Origin: Pezicula radicicola | Lineage: Eukaryota; Ascomycota; Leotiomycetes; Helotiales; Dermateaceae | Assembly (NCBI GenBank): GCA_003008705.1 | Contig: PDUO01000019.1 | Coordinates: 120,552 to 184,551 of the forward strand | Length of the DNA stretch: 64,000 bases | Direction of reading: 5' to 3' | Part shown: positions 46,918 to 59,179 of the stretch, piece by piece | How the letters are laid out: the number at the start of each line of letters is the position of its first letter | Position numbering within the stretch: the first letter of the stretch is position 1 | The notes under the pieces: model-generated | The model's database searches: none | What the model was told of the DNA's origin: nothing | The model's input: only the letters and a program-made list of their open reading frames with translations | Program-made: the position numbers and the translations under genes

Positions 46918-48889
46918 CTAGCCCTTCTTCACAGCCTGAATAACAGCAATGTCCCAGGTAGTCCCAAGAGCATTTGCCTCCTCAATAATTTCCTCATCCT
47001 CCCACCACCACTTCTTCCCAACAACAAGCGATCCATAAATCTCTCTCCATAGCATCCTTCCAACAGTAGAAGCCAAGGTATCCATTTCTCCTTTCTTTTT
47101 GTCATTCTTGGTGACTTCAACGTCATGACCGCCTTCACTGCGTGCTATAGCAGGAAACGAAAGATTCAATGTCGTGTATGGAGATTCTTGACTTTCATTT
47201 GAAGCACTTTTGGAAGATTCGAGTGTGCTTGAAATTTTGAAACCGGCTTCTTGAAGCCAGATTGGCATTAGTCTTGTTGGTTTGAGACACAGGAACTGAG
47301 TCTCGAGTTTGAGAAGGAGATGATCTTCAAGCCATGCTTTCATCTTTGGTCCCAGTGTACTTGCTTTTGGACTCGGATCCATGATTGTGAGGTTGAGGAC
47401 TCCATTTATGGTGAGTATGCGATTGCAATCTTGAAGTAAACTAGGCATTGAGGATGAGGGGAGGAGGACTGGTAGGCGGAGAGAATTGATGGCTTTGAAT
47501 GTTGAGGGCGCGTAGGGGAGATTGGAGACGGGCGAGTTGACTATGAGAGTGCGGATGTGAGATGTTTGTTCGAGTGAGGAAAGTTGGTTTAATGAGAGGT
47601 GATGTGTTCTAGAGCCCGTCGGATAAATTGTTGATAATAAACTGGCGCATGCTAGAAGTTCATGAGTAAAAATACGTCAATTGATGGAAACTATACGCAC
47701 CCAAATTTTCATACAATGACAGCACACTTATTGAATCTGTGCACGGTAAGGTCGGACTTTCTCCACCGCGTGATTCACTCTGTCTTTCATCCTCAGAAGC
47801 ACCTTTAATCAAGTATCTCAACCCCACAAGCATCCAGAGCTGCTTCTCAAATTCCAATTCGTTATAGATCGTCCCATCTGTAACATCATCCCACTCTTCC
47901 ATTAGCCGCTCTAAAATAATCTTGGAGTTTGCTGCTTCCATGCGCCGGATCCGCTGGCGCATTGCAGTGTTATCCGGTCGCGGAGGCTCAGGAAGTGGTC
48001 GGTTGAGCAGCGGAGGTGAAATGGGTTGAGGTGGGAGTTTTGGTAGAGTGTTTCTGAGGCGCCTTTTTGAAGATTTGCTTGGGATTCGTGGGAATTGAGC
48101 CCTGGAAGTCTCATGAGTATTTATCAGAACAGTAAATTATGATGCAAGAATTACTTACTTATTCGCAATAGTGAACTCATCGTCACTGGGTGATAGGCTC
48201 ACATCACTTATGAGTTTGTTTAAATAGTTATCATCCTGATAGGGAGAGTTTCTCCCTGGTGTAGAGGCGAAGGTATTATTGCTTAAAGGCCGTGAAGATA
48301 CCTCTGATACGGATCCCCATAATGAATCAGCATTACTTGATCGATAGGTAGGAGGACTAGAGAAGACAGAGTCATCTGTATTCATTAGCTGTCATTCCTA
48401 TAGCATGACAGAAGTATACTAACGAGGTGTGTTGGGACATGATGCTACACCTTGTCGATGCTCATCGTACTCCTGTGGCTGACTCTGTATCCTTGTGACC
48501 ACTTCCTTTTGTGCTTTTTCCTCAATTGAACCTTCGCTGTATGTTGCTAGTGCTAAGCCTTTGGGAGCTTCATTCGGTGTTTGTGGTGGTGGTGGATTAT
48601 CATTCGTCTTTTGTGACCCTTTCTTGTTTGAACCACCCTTGAATAGACCCCATCCCAACTTTGGAGTGCTCTGTGTTGCTAGAGAGGCGCTGGACGTGCT
48701 ACTACTTTTGACGGAAGATCGACATGAACCTTGCGAGGACTTCCCCGCGTCACGTTCCTTCTTTTGGCGGTGCTGACCTACAGTCTCGCTAGTAGGATCT
48801 GTCCAAGAGACGTCGAACATGTTTACAGAGGATGAAGGATAAGTCGTGGCGTGTGAATAAGAAGGGCTGAGCACCACGGTACAGTCCAT
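46918..48889 (-). CDS. Methyltransferase-fold protein without a clear SAM motif
   Basis: Exons 48889..48424, 48375..48159, 48101..47701 and 47651..46918 give 605 residues. Residues 1-300 are Ser/Pro-rich and disordered (PTYRSSNADSLWGS, PLPEPPRPDN). The C-terminal half resembles the later part of fungal type-11 methyltransferase-like proteins: LPYAPSTFKAINSLRLPVLL, CNRILTINGVLNLTIMDPSP, MKAWLEDHLLLKLE and RLMPIWLQEAGF. The glycine-rich SAM loop expected earlier is not evident; the corresponding place reads NLGACASLLSTIYP. It may be a non-catalytic homologue or a regulator. All introns have consensus ends and the frame closes. Confidence 0.7.
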
Positions 48890-50316
48890 TGTCCGGGGAT
48901 ATCGTCAAGGGTGCCAGACGATAGGGAATTTGGAAAGTGTAAATATGACAGGACAATTTCTCGGGTGGGACTCTCAAGGAGATCGACGTGACATATGACT
49001 GTAGAGCTGGGGTGGGTATTCCGAAAGATCCATATGGTCGGTTACTGTAGCAATTCGAAACTCTCGACGGAAGCGTTGTGTCCTATTTGCCGAGCAAGCC
49101 ACCAAGTAATACTTGAACTTTGAGGTGGACATGTGTAGTTTAGTACCAAAGAAATCGGCCCTGAAAATTGTCTGTTTCGAAATCCAAAATCTCAGCGTGA
49201 AAATGCCGCAAACTGCTGCAGGTGTATGGAGAACTGTATGTAGGTACACATACTGGAACATTGATAGTGCTGCGTCCAAATCCGCACGATCCTTAGCATT
49301 GATCGTCATCCTCGTGGCAGACCTGTCATTTTAGGTAGTAGGGCCTTGCACATGGTCCACAACCCCCATTTAAACGAGGCTAACGAGCAACTAAGAAGTT
49401 TATGGGTTTCTTAGCCTTCCGAACTCGGGGATTTGATAGGATAGTGAAACTGTGCCATGGACTGCATGCATACATTAGCAGAAAGGCCGATACAGCTGAG
49501 AGGGCACAGCCGCGTGTTGCTGAACTTGTTTGCCTTCAATTCCCGCTGGAAATGTTGAACCATCATTCATTCTAGAAGAAATTGCGCCGTGGGTCAACTT
49601 TTCCAGCTTCCACTCTTACTTGGCCATCCCGTCCCGTCTTTAGGCCTAGCGGTCAGCCCCATCGCTTGAAAAGGGTAAGATTTCTGTTAAGCGAGCAAAC
49701 CAGAGCTGAGCTTCGGATAGTCGTTCCAAGTGATCTGCAACCCAAAGGGAAAAACCGAATGACGATTTTCAGTGAGCAACCATTTAAATTTGAGAATACA
49801 ACTCCCCCTGTAAAGGTGGATCGAAGGCTGGCTACCACTCTTATCTGATCTTGGATAAATACCCGAGTAATTGGTAGCCATGTGGTAAATGACAGAGTAA
49901 TTGCCAAGGCCCTAGTCGCCAATTTCTGTCGATCTCCCCATTTTGGATCGCCCCAACAGCAGAGCACTGGTAGAGAACATGGTGGTTGATAAGATATTAC
50001 CTCCGTTGACAATAGGAGCTAATGGCATCTCTTCGGCCACCAACTGTTCTGACACCCAGTAATCGCCGGGAAACGTCCGCTCTTGGAAGGACTGGCCCTA
50101 TGGAAAATGCTGCAAGTGCGAGTCTCGCAATTGGCGCCATTGAAAGGTCCCACAGTCTACCACTAGATGATTGATATGAATGTATCAGTCAAGTACTTGT
50201 CTGTTTTCTCCTGAGGGCTCTATATCCCCTTGTATTTTTGCGTACTATTGAGCCAGAAGATTTCCTGCACACGTTCATTCATTGTTGCTTTTGTTTCATA
50301 GAGCTAGGCTCCTACC
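48890..50316. other. Intergenic DNA
   Basis: Divergent promoters of the methyltransferase-like gene and the purine permease. Open frames at 48974-49309 and 49582-50012 show no recognisable content. Confidence 0.4.
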
Positions 50317-52691
50317 ATGTCTACTCCAAAGAAGTGGTCCCTTCAGCCCTTAAGGGACTGGGTTGCAAACACCGACTATCGGATCTCTCGTTCAACCTTC
50401 GGCAGAGTATTCCGTCTTCACGGCTGTGGTCATGTAAGAGACAATCCTCTACATACGTACGGATGAAGTTGGGATGACAATTTGCTAAACTATAGACGAT
50501 GTAGGAGAAAGCAATTAAGAATGCCTTGTTTTTCACCGAGCTCAGAGCTGGTCTGACGACCTTTTGTACAATGGCATATATTATATCTGTGAATGTATGG
50601 TTGTCAATTCAATCTTACGGGAATTCTTTCTAAATATCTTTCTAGGCTGTAATTATTACAGACACAGGTGGTGTATGTGAATGCACGAGTGCAACAGACC
50701 CTACATGCATAACAGATGCTGCATACAGCGCTTGTCAATTAGGTACGAGCTACTAGAGCAGTTTTAAGAGGAATTTCACTCATAGATTTAGACTTGAATA
50801 GAGATTTGGTTACTGCAACCGCAGCAATAACTGGTATTGGATCGATTCTTCTTGGGTAAGAAATTCTACAGGTGTTGTCAAGATAATCAATTACTGATCA
50901 CTCGAAAGCTTCTTCTCCAATCTTCCAGTCGCACTCGCGCCTGGAATGGGAATGAATGCCTATTTCACCTACCAAGTTGTTGGATACCATGGAACAGGTG
51001 GCGTTTCCTACCGAATGGCATTAACAGCTGTATTCATCGAAGGTATCATCTTCTTCTTTCTATCCATAATCGGTATGCGACAATGGCTGGTGAAACTTAT
51101 CCCAGCCTCCCTGAAAGTTGCAAGTGGAGCAGGTATTGGACTCTTCCTTACAGTAGTTGGACTTTCACGATCGGCTGGAATTGGTCTGATCAATTCGGGT
51201 GGAACTTCGGATCCTATTGCTTTAGGTGGTTGCCCGGATACTTACTTCAATGCGGAGACTGGAATGTGCGAGAGTCACAAGATGCAGAGTCATCCGGTAT
51301 GTATACCTATCCTCAGTGTAGGGGAAATATGCTAAACTTTTACAGATGTGGATTGGAATTATGCTTGGCGGTGTCCTTACTTCTTATCTCATGGCATTCC
51401 GCTTCAAGCTCTCAATCATTATTGGAATTGCCATTGTTTCAATACTCTCATGGCCGTATGTAGTATTTCCGGAGTGCTTCTAATTTTGTAACACTGGACT
51501 AATTGTAATAGACGAAATACCTCCTTTACCAACTTTCCACACACAGCTGACGGCGATTCACGATTCGAATTCTTCAAAAGAGTTGTAACCTTCCATCCAA
51601 TCCGAGGTATTCTCGCGGCCCAGGATTGGAATATTGGCGCCGCCGCTGGATCACAATTCGCGCTGGCCTTATTCACATTGCTATATGTGGATATTATCGA
51701 CACGACAGCCACCCTCTACAGTATGGCCCGTTTCTCTGGTGTTGTCGATCCAGAAACGGGAGATTTCCCTCGCTCAACTCTTGCTTATTGCTGCGATGCA
51801 TTCACGATCTGTATTGGATCACTATTTGGACTCTCTCCAGTATCTGCTTTTGTGGAATCTGGTGCTGGTATTGCTGAGGGTGGAAAGACGGGACTAACTG
51901 CTATTACTACGGGAGTCTGTTTCCTGATTTCGATTTTCTTTGCGCCGATCTTCGCTAGCATTCCACCTTGGGCTACAGGGTGTACTCTGGTATTGGTATG
52001 ACTCTTTTCTTTTCATAATACTACAATGATATACTTACATGCATAGGTTGGTTGTATGATGATGAGACAGGTTACTGCTATCAACTGGAAATACGTTGGA
52101 GATGCCATCCCAGCTTTCGTTACTTTGGCTCTCATGCCACTTACTTATTCCGTTGCTTACGGTCTTATTGCGTAAGTGGCAAACACTCTAGAATTTCTTG
52201 AAGCCGCTATCTGACAGATTCTCTTTAGTGGGATATTCACATACACTGCTATTAATGGGACTATCTATATCACCAAAGTGGTTTCTGGTGGCCGAATTGA
52301 GCCCCCTGATTTTGATCAGGCAGAATACTGGACTTGTAAGTACCACTATTATTTTTATTTCAACAAATATACTTCTATTACAGTTTACTGACGTATTCAT
52401 TAGTCGCGCCAAAAGGTGGTAAGCTCCCATGGTTCATGCGAGCAGCACGTAACGGAGGAAAGTTTTGGGAACATGAGTAAGTATCTTCAAAACTGAATAA
52501 AGTTCAATGGCTAGATCTAAAACGCTGACTCTTGTGATAGAAAACCTCATCCAGACGATGTTGCCAAGTTTGGAGAGGAGACGGAGAGTGAGTGGAGAAG
52601 TAGCGATAGCCAGGCTGATTTGAATCATGATCGAATTGCACCCAGCGATCCGAAGGTTGGGAATGGGGCTGTTAGACTCCATGCTATGTGA
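50317..52691 (+). CDS. Purine permease, AzgA-like (NCS2-related)
   Basis: Eleven exons: 50317..50433, 50505..50594, 50646..50742, 50804..50855, 50909..51296, 51346..51455, 51512..51995, 52047..52171, 52229..52335, 52404..52476 and 52541..52691, giving 597 residues with all phases consistent. Family signatures are present in order: [107 protein letters not shown] and TGLTAI. These mark the adenine/guanine/hypoxanthine proton symporters of the plasma membrane. The C-terminal tail is hydrophilic and acidic. It converges on the FAD monooxygenase gene, 143 bp away. Confidence 0.93.
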
Positions 52692-52834
52692 TCTTTTCGG
52701 GGGAGGGTTGGAGGGTTGGGAGGTTATGCAGTTATGTAGCCTATGTTCATGATGTGAGAAACTTTTTAGGAGTCGAGTTGTAAATCCGCTGGGGAAAAGC
52801 GTAGATAGCTCATAAGTACATATTCCCAATTATA

Positions 52835-54115
52835 CTACCAAGCTGCGTTAACTTCTTCTATAACATCATACCCATAACACCAATCTCGAATCTTTTGATC
52901 GGCAATTCCATATGACGTCCGAGTGACATAGAAATCTTCGTTCTCACTCTTCCCAGCAGATGCTCCATCATCTTTCAAAGCTCGATCCCGAATCTCTTGC
53001 TCCGGACCTTGTGGCAATTGCAAGGTATTCCCAGCATGCAAACTCGCATCTTTCATGGCCTCAGCCCTTCTCTTCCTAACTTTCTCAAAGACACCCATTG
53101 CTTTCTCAAGACTACAATTGGTCGCTTGTTGCCTCGAGATACACTCTGTCAACACTTCGGCATCTTCTACAGCCATGGAGACACCCATGGATAGATAGAA
53201 AGCCATTGCATGAGCAGCATCTCCCATAAGTACAAACTTTCCAGACTCCGAAGTCCATTTTCGTAGCGGTTTGACCTGATAAATCGGCCAATTCTGAATA
53301 TTCGAATCAGTAATCGAAAGAAGCGCTCTCAACACCGGATCCCATTCCCCATATAATTTCCCAATCTCCTCCCGATATTGCTCGGTACTCCAATCAGCCG
53401 TATCAACATCATCTGGATGCGATAAAACAATATTAAGAATCTTCGAATTCTTAACCATGTAAGTCATAACCAACCTCCCATCACCAACCCAACAATTACA
53501 GTTATGTTCTCTAGCCAAATGAGCAGTTTCCGGATTCGCCTTAATCGCATCAACGGGAGCGATAGTACGATAAGCAGCCCATCCCGTTTTCTCAAGTCCA
53601 TCTCCCGTCGTTTCATCATCAAGAAATGATTTCCTCGCAAAGGAATTAATCCCATCAACCGCAATGACCAGATCAGCTTGAAGCGTTTCCCCATTCCCTA
53701 ACTCCACCTTCCCATTTTCAAAATCATACTTAACAACTTTGCAATCCAATCTCAGATTGACACCAGAATCAATAGCATGTTTATGCAAAATCCGATGAAT
53801 ATCAGCTCGATGAATAACGATATAAGGAGCACCATATCTCTCTTCAAACCCCTGAAACGGAACTTGTCCTAATAATTCACCGTTTGTGGATTGTCGAATG
53901 TTGAAGCAGGAGGGGAGGGCTGCGTGTTCGAGGATATCAGGCCCTAATCCCCATTTCCAGAAGTATTTTGTTGCGTTGGGCGTCATTTGTACGCCGGCTC
54001 CAATCTCTGCTAGGGCTTGCGCGGATTCAAGAATTGTTATTTTGTGCCCTGATTGCGAGAGGGAGAGGGAGGTTGAGAGTCCACCTATTCCGGCTCCGAT
54101 TATTATGATTTCCAT
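52835..54115 (-). CDS. FAD-dependent aromatic-type monooxygenase (salicylate/urate hydroxylase-like)
   Basis: One exon, 426 residues. The FAD Rossmann motif is IIGAGIGGLSTSLSL (residues 5-19), the middle FAD/NADPH motif is ADLVIAVDGINSFAR, and the ribityl motif is GDAAHAM. After it the family usually has LPYxxQG, but here it reads AFYLSMGVSMAVEDAEVL. Class A flavoprotein hydroxylases of this type act on salicylate, related phenols, nicotinate derivatives or urate. The convergent purine permease makes a purine-related substrate worth considering, while the ring-cleavage cluster about 38 kb away makes a phenol possible. Substrate not determined by sequence. Cytosolic. Confidence 0.87.
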   Translation of the reverse strand: MEIIIIGAGIGGLSTSLSLSQSGHKITILESAQALAEIGAGVQMTPNATKYFWKWGLGPDILEHAALPSCFNIRQSTNGELLGQVPFQGFEERYGAPYIVIHRADIHRILHKHAIDSGVNLRLDCKVVKYDFENGKVELGNGETLQADLVIAVDGINSFARKSFLDDETTGDGLEKTGWAAYRTIAPVDAIKANPETAHLAREHNCNCWVGDGRLVMTYMVKNSKILNIVLSHPDDVDTADWSTEQYREEIGKLYGEWDPVLRALLSITDSNIQNWPIYQVKPLRKWTSESGKFVLMGDAAHAMAFYLSMGVSMAVEDAEVLTECISRQQATNCSLEKAMGVFEKVRKRRAEAMKDASLHAGNTLQLPQGPEQEIRDRALKDDGASAGKSENEDFYVTRTSYGIADQKIRDWCYGYDVIEEVNAAW

Positions 54116-55320
54116 TTTGGGGGTTGGTTGGATTGTAGAAGTTGTTGGTTGGTGGTTTGTTAAGACTTCAGAGGACTCGACGTTTGTAGATGTTTGTTAT
54201 CAAGCACTGATAAAGTATGTAGTGCTACGAAGGTACCTCGATATATATATCAAAATGTTCGGTTCGGAAGAGAGCCGTGCGTTTTCGTACTCATCCCACT
54301 CAAGAGCAGTTTAGCCTATTCAAGTCATGAGTAAGCGTAAAGTTAAAAACAGTTGTTATAGCTGCTCTATACATATCTCTCGGCTTAGCCCGACATCATC
54401 CCGGAAAGCGAAGCAATCATATCTTTATACGTCGACCTATCTGTGAAACGTTTGGACCTTATCTACAGTACAGGAAGTTTGTTTTGAGTATTCCATGCAA
54501 CCCCTCGTTACCCGTACCATGCATGTGATGATCCGATACCCGAACACCGGCAATGCCCGCTCTCTCCCGGTACCCGTGATCTAAGCGAGCGCTGCACGAA
54601 TTGCTTTGTACAGTAAAAGATTATTCTACTTGGTAATTAGATCTATATTATAGGTGTGAGGGACAGTTAGTTTAAATTAAATGTGTTACTTAACTCAAAC
54701 GAGAAACTCTCTTCTATCTCTTCTATCTCTATTAGTAGCTTTTAAAAGTGAGTTTTTGAAATCAGTTAATTGGTAACCTATGGCTATGGGTACCAAATAG
54801 TATAATATTTTTCTCCTCTGAAGATTATCTATACTTGTATTGCCTTCTCTTTAACTTAGGATAGATTATAACTTATCAAAAAGTTAAGCTGAAGTAGCAT
54901 CTAAATTCCACTTGGCATGGTCAGACTTTAGTACACTCAGTGTACTCCAGTGTTCGCATTAGACCTGTTCGTCTCTCACTTGTAAACCACAGTAAAAGGA
55001 TATAGATACCATTCCATGCTCCAAGATGCGAAAATTTTGAGATCATCCCAAAGCAATGATCCTCCATTCAGGATCAGCCTCCCACCAATGAGATTCCAAA
55101 ATAGTGTCTTTTAATAACTTTGATTGTAAAAGCAATTCCATTATCCCATTCAATAGCCAGTGCAAAGGAGGACTTTTCTTCCTTTTTCTCCGCTACCACT
55201 ATTGTCCAACTAAGTATGATGAAATCAATCACGTCTCCATGCTTCTCCAGTACCTTATGTCCATGATATATAGTGCTAATAACATTGCTACAAGCACCTA
55301 GAATGTTGTATCTATTGTAG
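54116..55320. other. Intergenic DNA
   Basis: Promoter of the monooxygenase (TATATATAT near 54241) and AT-rich DNA before the decayed HET gene. No gene seen. Confidence 0.4.
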
Positions 55321-56260
55321 TCAGCACAGTTGTGATATGCTTGAACTTTGAAATGTGCTAGGTTTGTATTGAAGCATAGAAGGTGCGGATAAAGGTGTCT
55401 TGAGATCAAGGATCTTGTTGGGATGAATCCACTTAGGGTCGCTGAAGCCATGTTCTTTGGTAAAAGATTTCACAAGATCCACGTGTTCGGTTGTGGTGCC
55501 ATTTTGATCAGCAGTTGTCCACACTTTTATGGTAGTTTCATCTGAAGATCGAATTCTGGTCCATTCCACAAAAGGCAGTGTTTGGATATTACACTTTTTC
55601 CAGACCGCCGCATTCCTGGGCCATGAACGACCATTTGAACCCCATATTGCTGGTCGCCAGCCCGCCCAAGACTAACTTGGAAAATGGTTCCGTGTCCGCC
55701 TTTTATCCCCACTGTCACTTTGGGCCAAGTCCCAAAGAAGAGCTTTCTCTAAATGGTAGATCGGCAGGCCCCAAAAGAACTCGCCGAGGCTTGGTTTGAG
55801 AAGGTTCATGACCCCGGTGAAGGCATCAAGGACATCTGTCTAAAACATGAAAGCCCGAAAGTCGAAGTCCTCTACACAGAGATGATATTGTTCCCACGGG
55901 GAGGTTGCCATATAAAGGTTGCTGATGAACACTGAAAATAGGCTTGGTATTTAGTATAAAAAAATAAGTCGTTTCGAGAGAACCTTCTCTTGAAACGTCC
56001 AACCTTGCGTCCGCCAAACGCTTTGTGGAATTGCGTCAATTTCTGGATGCTATGAAGAGATGAGGTGCAGCCCTCCCATAAGTTGTATGTTGTGGGGTTG
56101 CTAGGTGCCTTGAGCCTGGTCTTATACCAGGGAGGGCAGTGTCAGCATCTTTAACTGCAGCAGTCACAACTGCGAGTGATGCACAGCTATAGATCATATT
56201 CATTCTGCTTATCTGTGCTGCCCTGTAACTTTCAAGACTATAGTGTATAGGGATCTAGAT
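55321..56260 (-). pseudogene. Decayed HET (heterokaryon incompatibility) domain gene
   Basis: Minus-strand reading gives HET landmarks in the right order: MNMIYSCASLAVV, DADTALPGIRPGSR, VWRTQGWTFQEKVLSKR, SPWEQYHLCVEDF, TDVLDAFTGVMNLLKPS, FFWGLPIYHLEKALLWDLA, then FPS-stop-SWAGW and a tail to a stop at 55321. Breaks include stops at 55951-55953, 55840-55842 and 55672-55674 (TAG where the family has Trp in PSWSWAGW) and a frameshift near 56100. HET proteins trigger cell death on non-self fusion; this copy is dead. Stops at Trp codons fit C-to-T mutation on the other strand (RIP). The 5' end fades out beyond about 56260. Confidence 0.75.
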
Positions 56261-57112
56261 TACGCTTTTAAGAACTTAAGAATATTTGCTTTATATTCAC
56301 CTGGTCTTTAGGTTGTCTTATGTAAGACTATTAAAGCACCATTGTTATTACTAGTTTAAATAAGTCTATAATGCATTTTCTACTGTGTTGCTTTTATAGA
56401 CAAGATCTAATAGCAGACCTAAATTTTATTTGAGTATTCTATTCTATTACAGTTACTGCACAATCGCTTCTACAATAAGACTTTTTAGAACTGTAGTGGA
56501 ATTGAAGATAGCATAGTGATAAAGTGTGTTTACAATTGCATCTATACATCCCTATTTTACAGCAGATCGTTTTCTAATTGTTAAAGGAGCAGGCTAGAAA
56601 AGTCACAAAGAAATATCTAACAGAATAAAGGAAAAACCAACCATGAAAAAAACATTCAATTGCGCAGTTGAATGCGGGATATCTCTACGAACAAAGTTTC
56701 ATAAGGACAAAATTTCATAAAACAGAGGGAACAGCAAGAACATAGAAGTAAACTTAGTAAACTTCTTCGAATCATCAACCTCCTCAACTTCTCGTAAAGT
56801 CATTCATTCCTAGAATAATAGCAAGCCCCAGCCCTTCACCAGAGTATGCAGTGAGTGAATTTAATTTAATAACAATTCACAAACTTCTAGATGACAACTT
56901 CGGATAAAAGAGATAACTTTGCTTCTTTGAATCATTCCCTACTACCTCTGAATCCTCTTCACACAATCACCAGCAAAACCACCCAACGCGTCCTTATCTT
57001 CCAACGTCAATAACGCGCCATCTCCAACCCCCAATCTTCAACCTCACCTTCACCTTCAGCAACCTTCCAAACAAAAACACACAACTCCACCCCACCCTTC
57101 AAATATCCAAAA
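56261..57112. other. AT-rich DNA, probably decayed HET 5' end and promoter
   Basis: The first part may be the unrecognisable 5' end of the HET gene; the last 200 bp are C-rich leader of the gene at 57113. Confidence 0.35.
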
Positions 57113-59179
57113 ATGGTGTCCAATCAACCAAAACGATCACTCCGACCAAGACGCGAAGTCCCCGCGCAAGGCGTCTTCGGACCATCCCGAGTGCGTGCAA
57201 GATTAACAGAGAGTCCAGGGTATACAATTGGAGGACCAGCTGATCCACGCGTGAAGGTACGTTGTGTGCCTACCTACCTAATATCTACTATGTTTTTGTC
57301 AATAGCTAACAGGTGGTTTATAGAAAAGAATAGTTTCGAGATCAGCTATCCAGACTATTGAAGATATTGAAGAAGCGACTGTCAATAGTGAGAAGGTGAA
57401 AGGAATAGGCGCTAGAGATGAGGATGAGGATGAGGATGAGGATACCGTCGCGTCAGATTTAGATGATCAAACTTCTGACGATGAGGCTGTGGACAAGGCA
57501 CATACACTCCTTCCCCTCCCAGGATGTAAACGATTAGCAAAACGACTCAGAACTCCGCAACCAGAACCAGAACAACGGTCAGAGATTTTGGAAGATCATA
57601 TCGCGACTCCTGCGGAAGAAAATGGAATCGCGGCTGCGAAAGCACTGAGTTTAGCTGGAAGTGGAACACCTCGCCGTCCGATTAGGGAAGATGATGATGA
57701 TACGCTGAGTTTGGATTCGTCTGGGTTGAATGGTGGGAATGACGTCTATCTTGACGAAAGTTCTCCTACCGAACAGCGGTCTAAACGACGGGAGAGTCAA
57801 TTTCGACATCGAATTGAGGGGTTTAGATTGGAGGATGAGGATGTGGATTTTCAGGGGGAGGTTTCGAAGGGGAAGCATCCGGTTTTTAACTTGGTGGGAC
57901 AGCGTTCAAGTACTGGCTATGGCTCTTTTGGAGGAGATGTTGCTGAACTCTCCGGCCATGGAAAGAATGGAGACCATGGCATGGTTGGAGACACTTCCGA
58001 AAAAACCTCAAACCCAAGCTCTAAACGCAAGAACGCAATTAAAAGAGATAAGGGACGTCCTGTGAAGAAAACACGATTGAACCCCTTTCGACTTTATTGG
58101 GGAAATGGAGATCATAGGGACTATGATGAGGAAGATGAGGAAGATGAGGAAGATGAGGAAGATGAGGAGAGCATTATACGCCAACCTCAAACTTCAAGCC
58201 TCATTTACATGAACAAAGCCAGAACTGAATTTCAGCGCCATAATCAAGTCAAAGAAGATATCGTAGATGAAGCAACTACCCAACTCAATACCTCAACAAA
58301 CACCACCAACCCCCCCTCTGAAAAACAAGAGCCACCAAAAGGACAGCGAGTTTCGTTCGAACATGAGGAAGATGATTCGGATTTTGATAAAGCAGATGAA
58401 GAGAGCTTTATACGCTCCCCAGCACCCTCCCCAACAGCTAGTCCACATTCATCCAGCCAAGCAAATTCAGAACTGCAAAATCATAGTCGAGATGAAGAGG
58501 CTGGTATGTATGAAGAAACTACTATCAAGAATTCCTCAATCCCACTCTCTCAACACCAGCCTCCAACAAACACGCACAACACAAACAACATCTCCTCTAC
58601 TCCGGAAAAAAGAGTAAAAAGAGTTCGCTTTTCATTAGATACCGAAGCAGAGACTGTTAGAAACGGTGATAAGGTGGATGAGAACGAGGAAGACGACTTC
58701 GAAATAGAAGTAGGATTCGGGACTCGAAAGGTTAGACGAGGATGGTATTCTCAATCTTCGAATACCAATACGTCTACACCTTCTTCTTCTTCATCTTCCT
58801 CTTCATCATCAGATACAAATACTACAAGCAAAACTAATCTCATCCATCAAAATCAAAGGCCAGTTGTGTTAGGTACACAAAACTCGGCGACGCCGGCAGC
58901 GGAAAACCAGACACGAGATCCTTATACGACATCGAATTTAATGGATGGTTCAAAAGTAAACGAGAAGTTGAATGGAGAGACGAAGGAGGAAGCTGCTTTG
59001 AAAGCGGAGAAGAGTTTACTTGGAAAATCAGGTGCGGAATTGGTGGCTGAGTATGGTAAGATTCTCTCTCCTATATCTTTTCAACAGCTGTGATTAACGA
59101 GTATGTAGAGTCTTCGCTATCGCCAACTAAAAAAACTGCGGTGATGGCTAGGTTGAAGATGGCTTTTGGACTTGAGTAG
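57113..59179 (+). CDS. Acidic, mostly disordered nuclear-type protein
   Basis: Exons 57113..57256, 57324..59055 and 59109..59179 give 648 residues. The N-terminus is basic (KRSLRPRREVPAQGVFGPSR). Two Glu/Asp runs follow (DEDEDEDEDT near residue 77 and DEEDEEDEEDEE near 310), with several KR-rich stretches that could be nuclear signals (KRKNAIKRDKGRPVKKTR). The C-terminus, KKTAVMARLKMAFGLE, follows a conserved-looking KSLLGKSGAELVAEY. No family recognised. The phases and consensus splice sites support a real gene; nuclear location is inference from composition. Confidence 0.7.

Noticed and set aside
48974..49309. 111-residue minus-strand frame with ATG
   Set aside because: No domain, unusual composition, lies in the leader of the methyltransferase-like gene.
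9437..54115. A secondary-metabolite gene cluster around the LaeA-like methyltransferase
   Set aside because: No polyketide synthase, peptide synthetase, terpene cyclase or dimethylallyl transferase is present in the window.
55753..55935. Plus-strand frame in the HET region
   Set aside because: It is the antisense shadow of the decayed HET gene.
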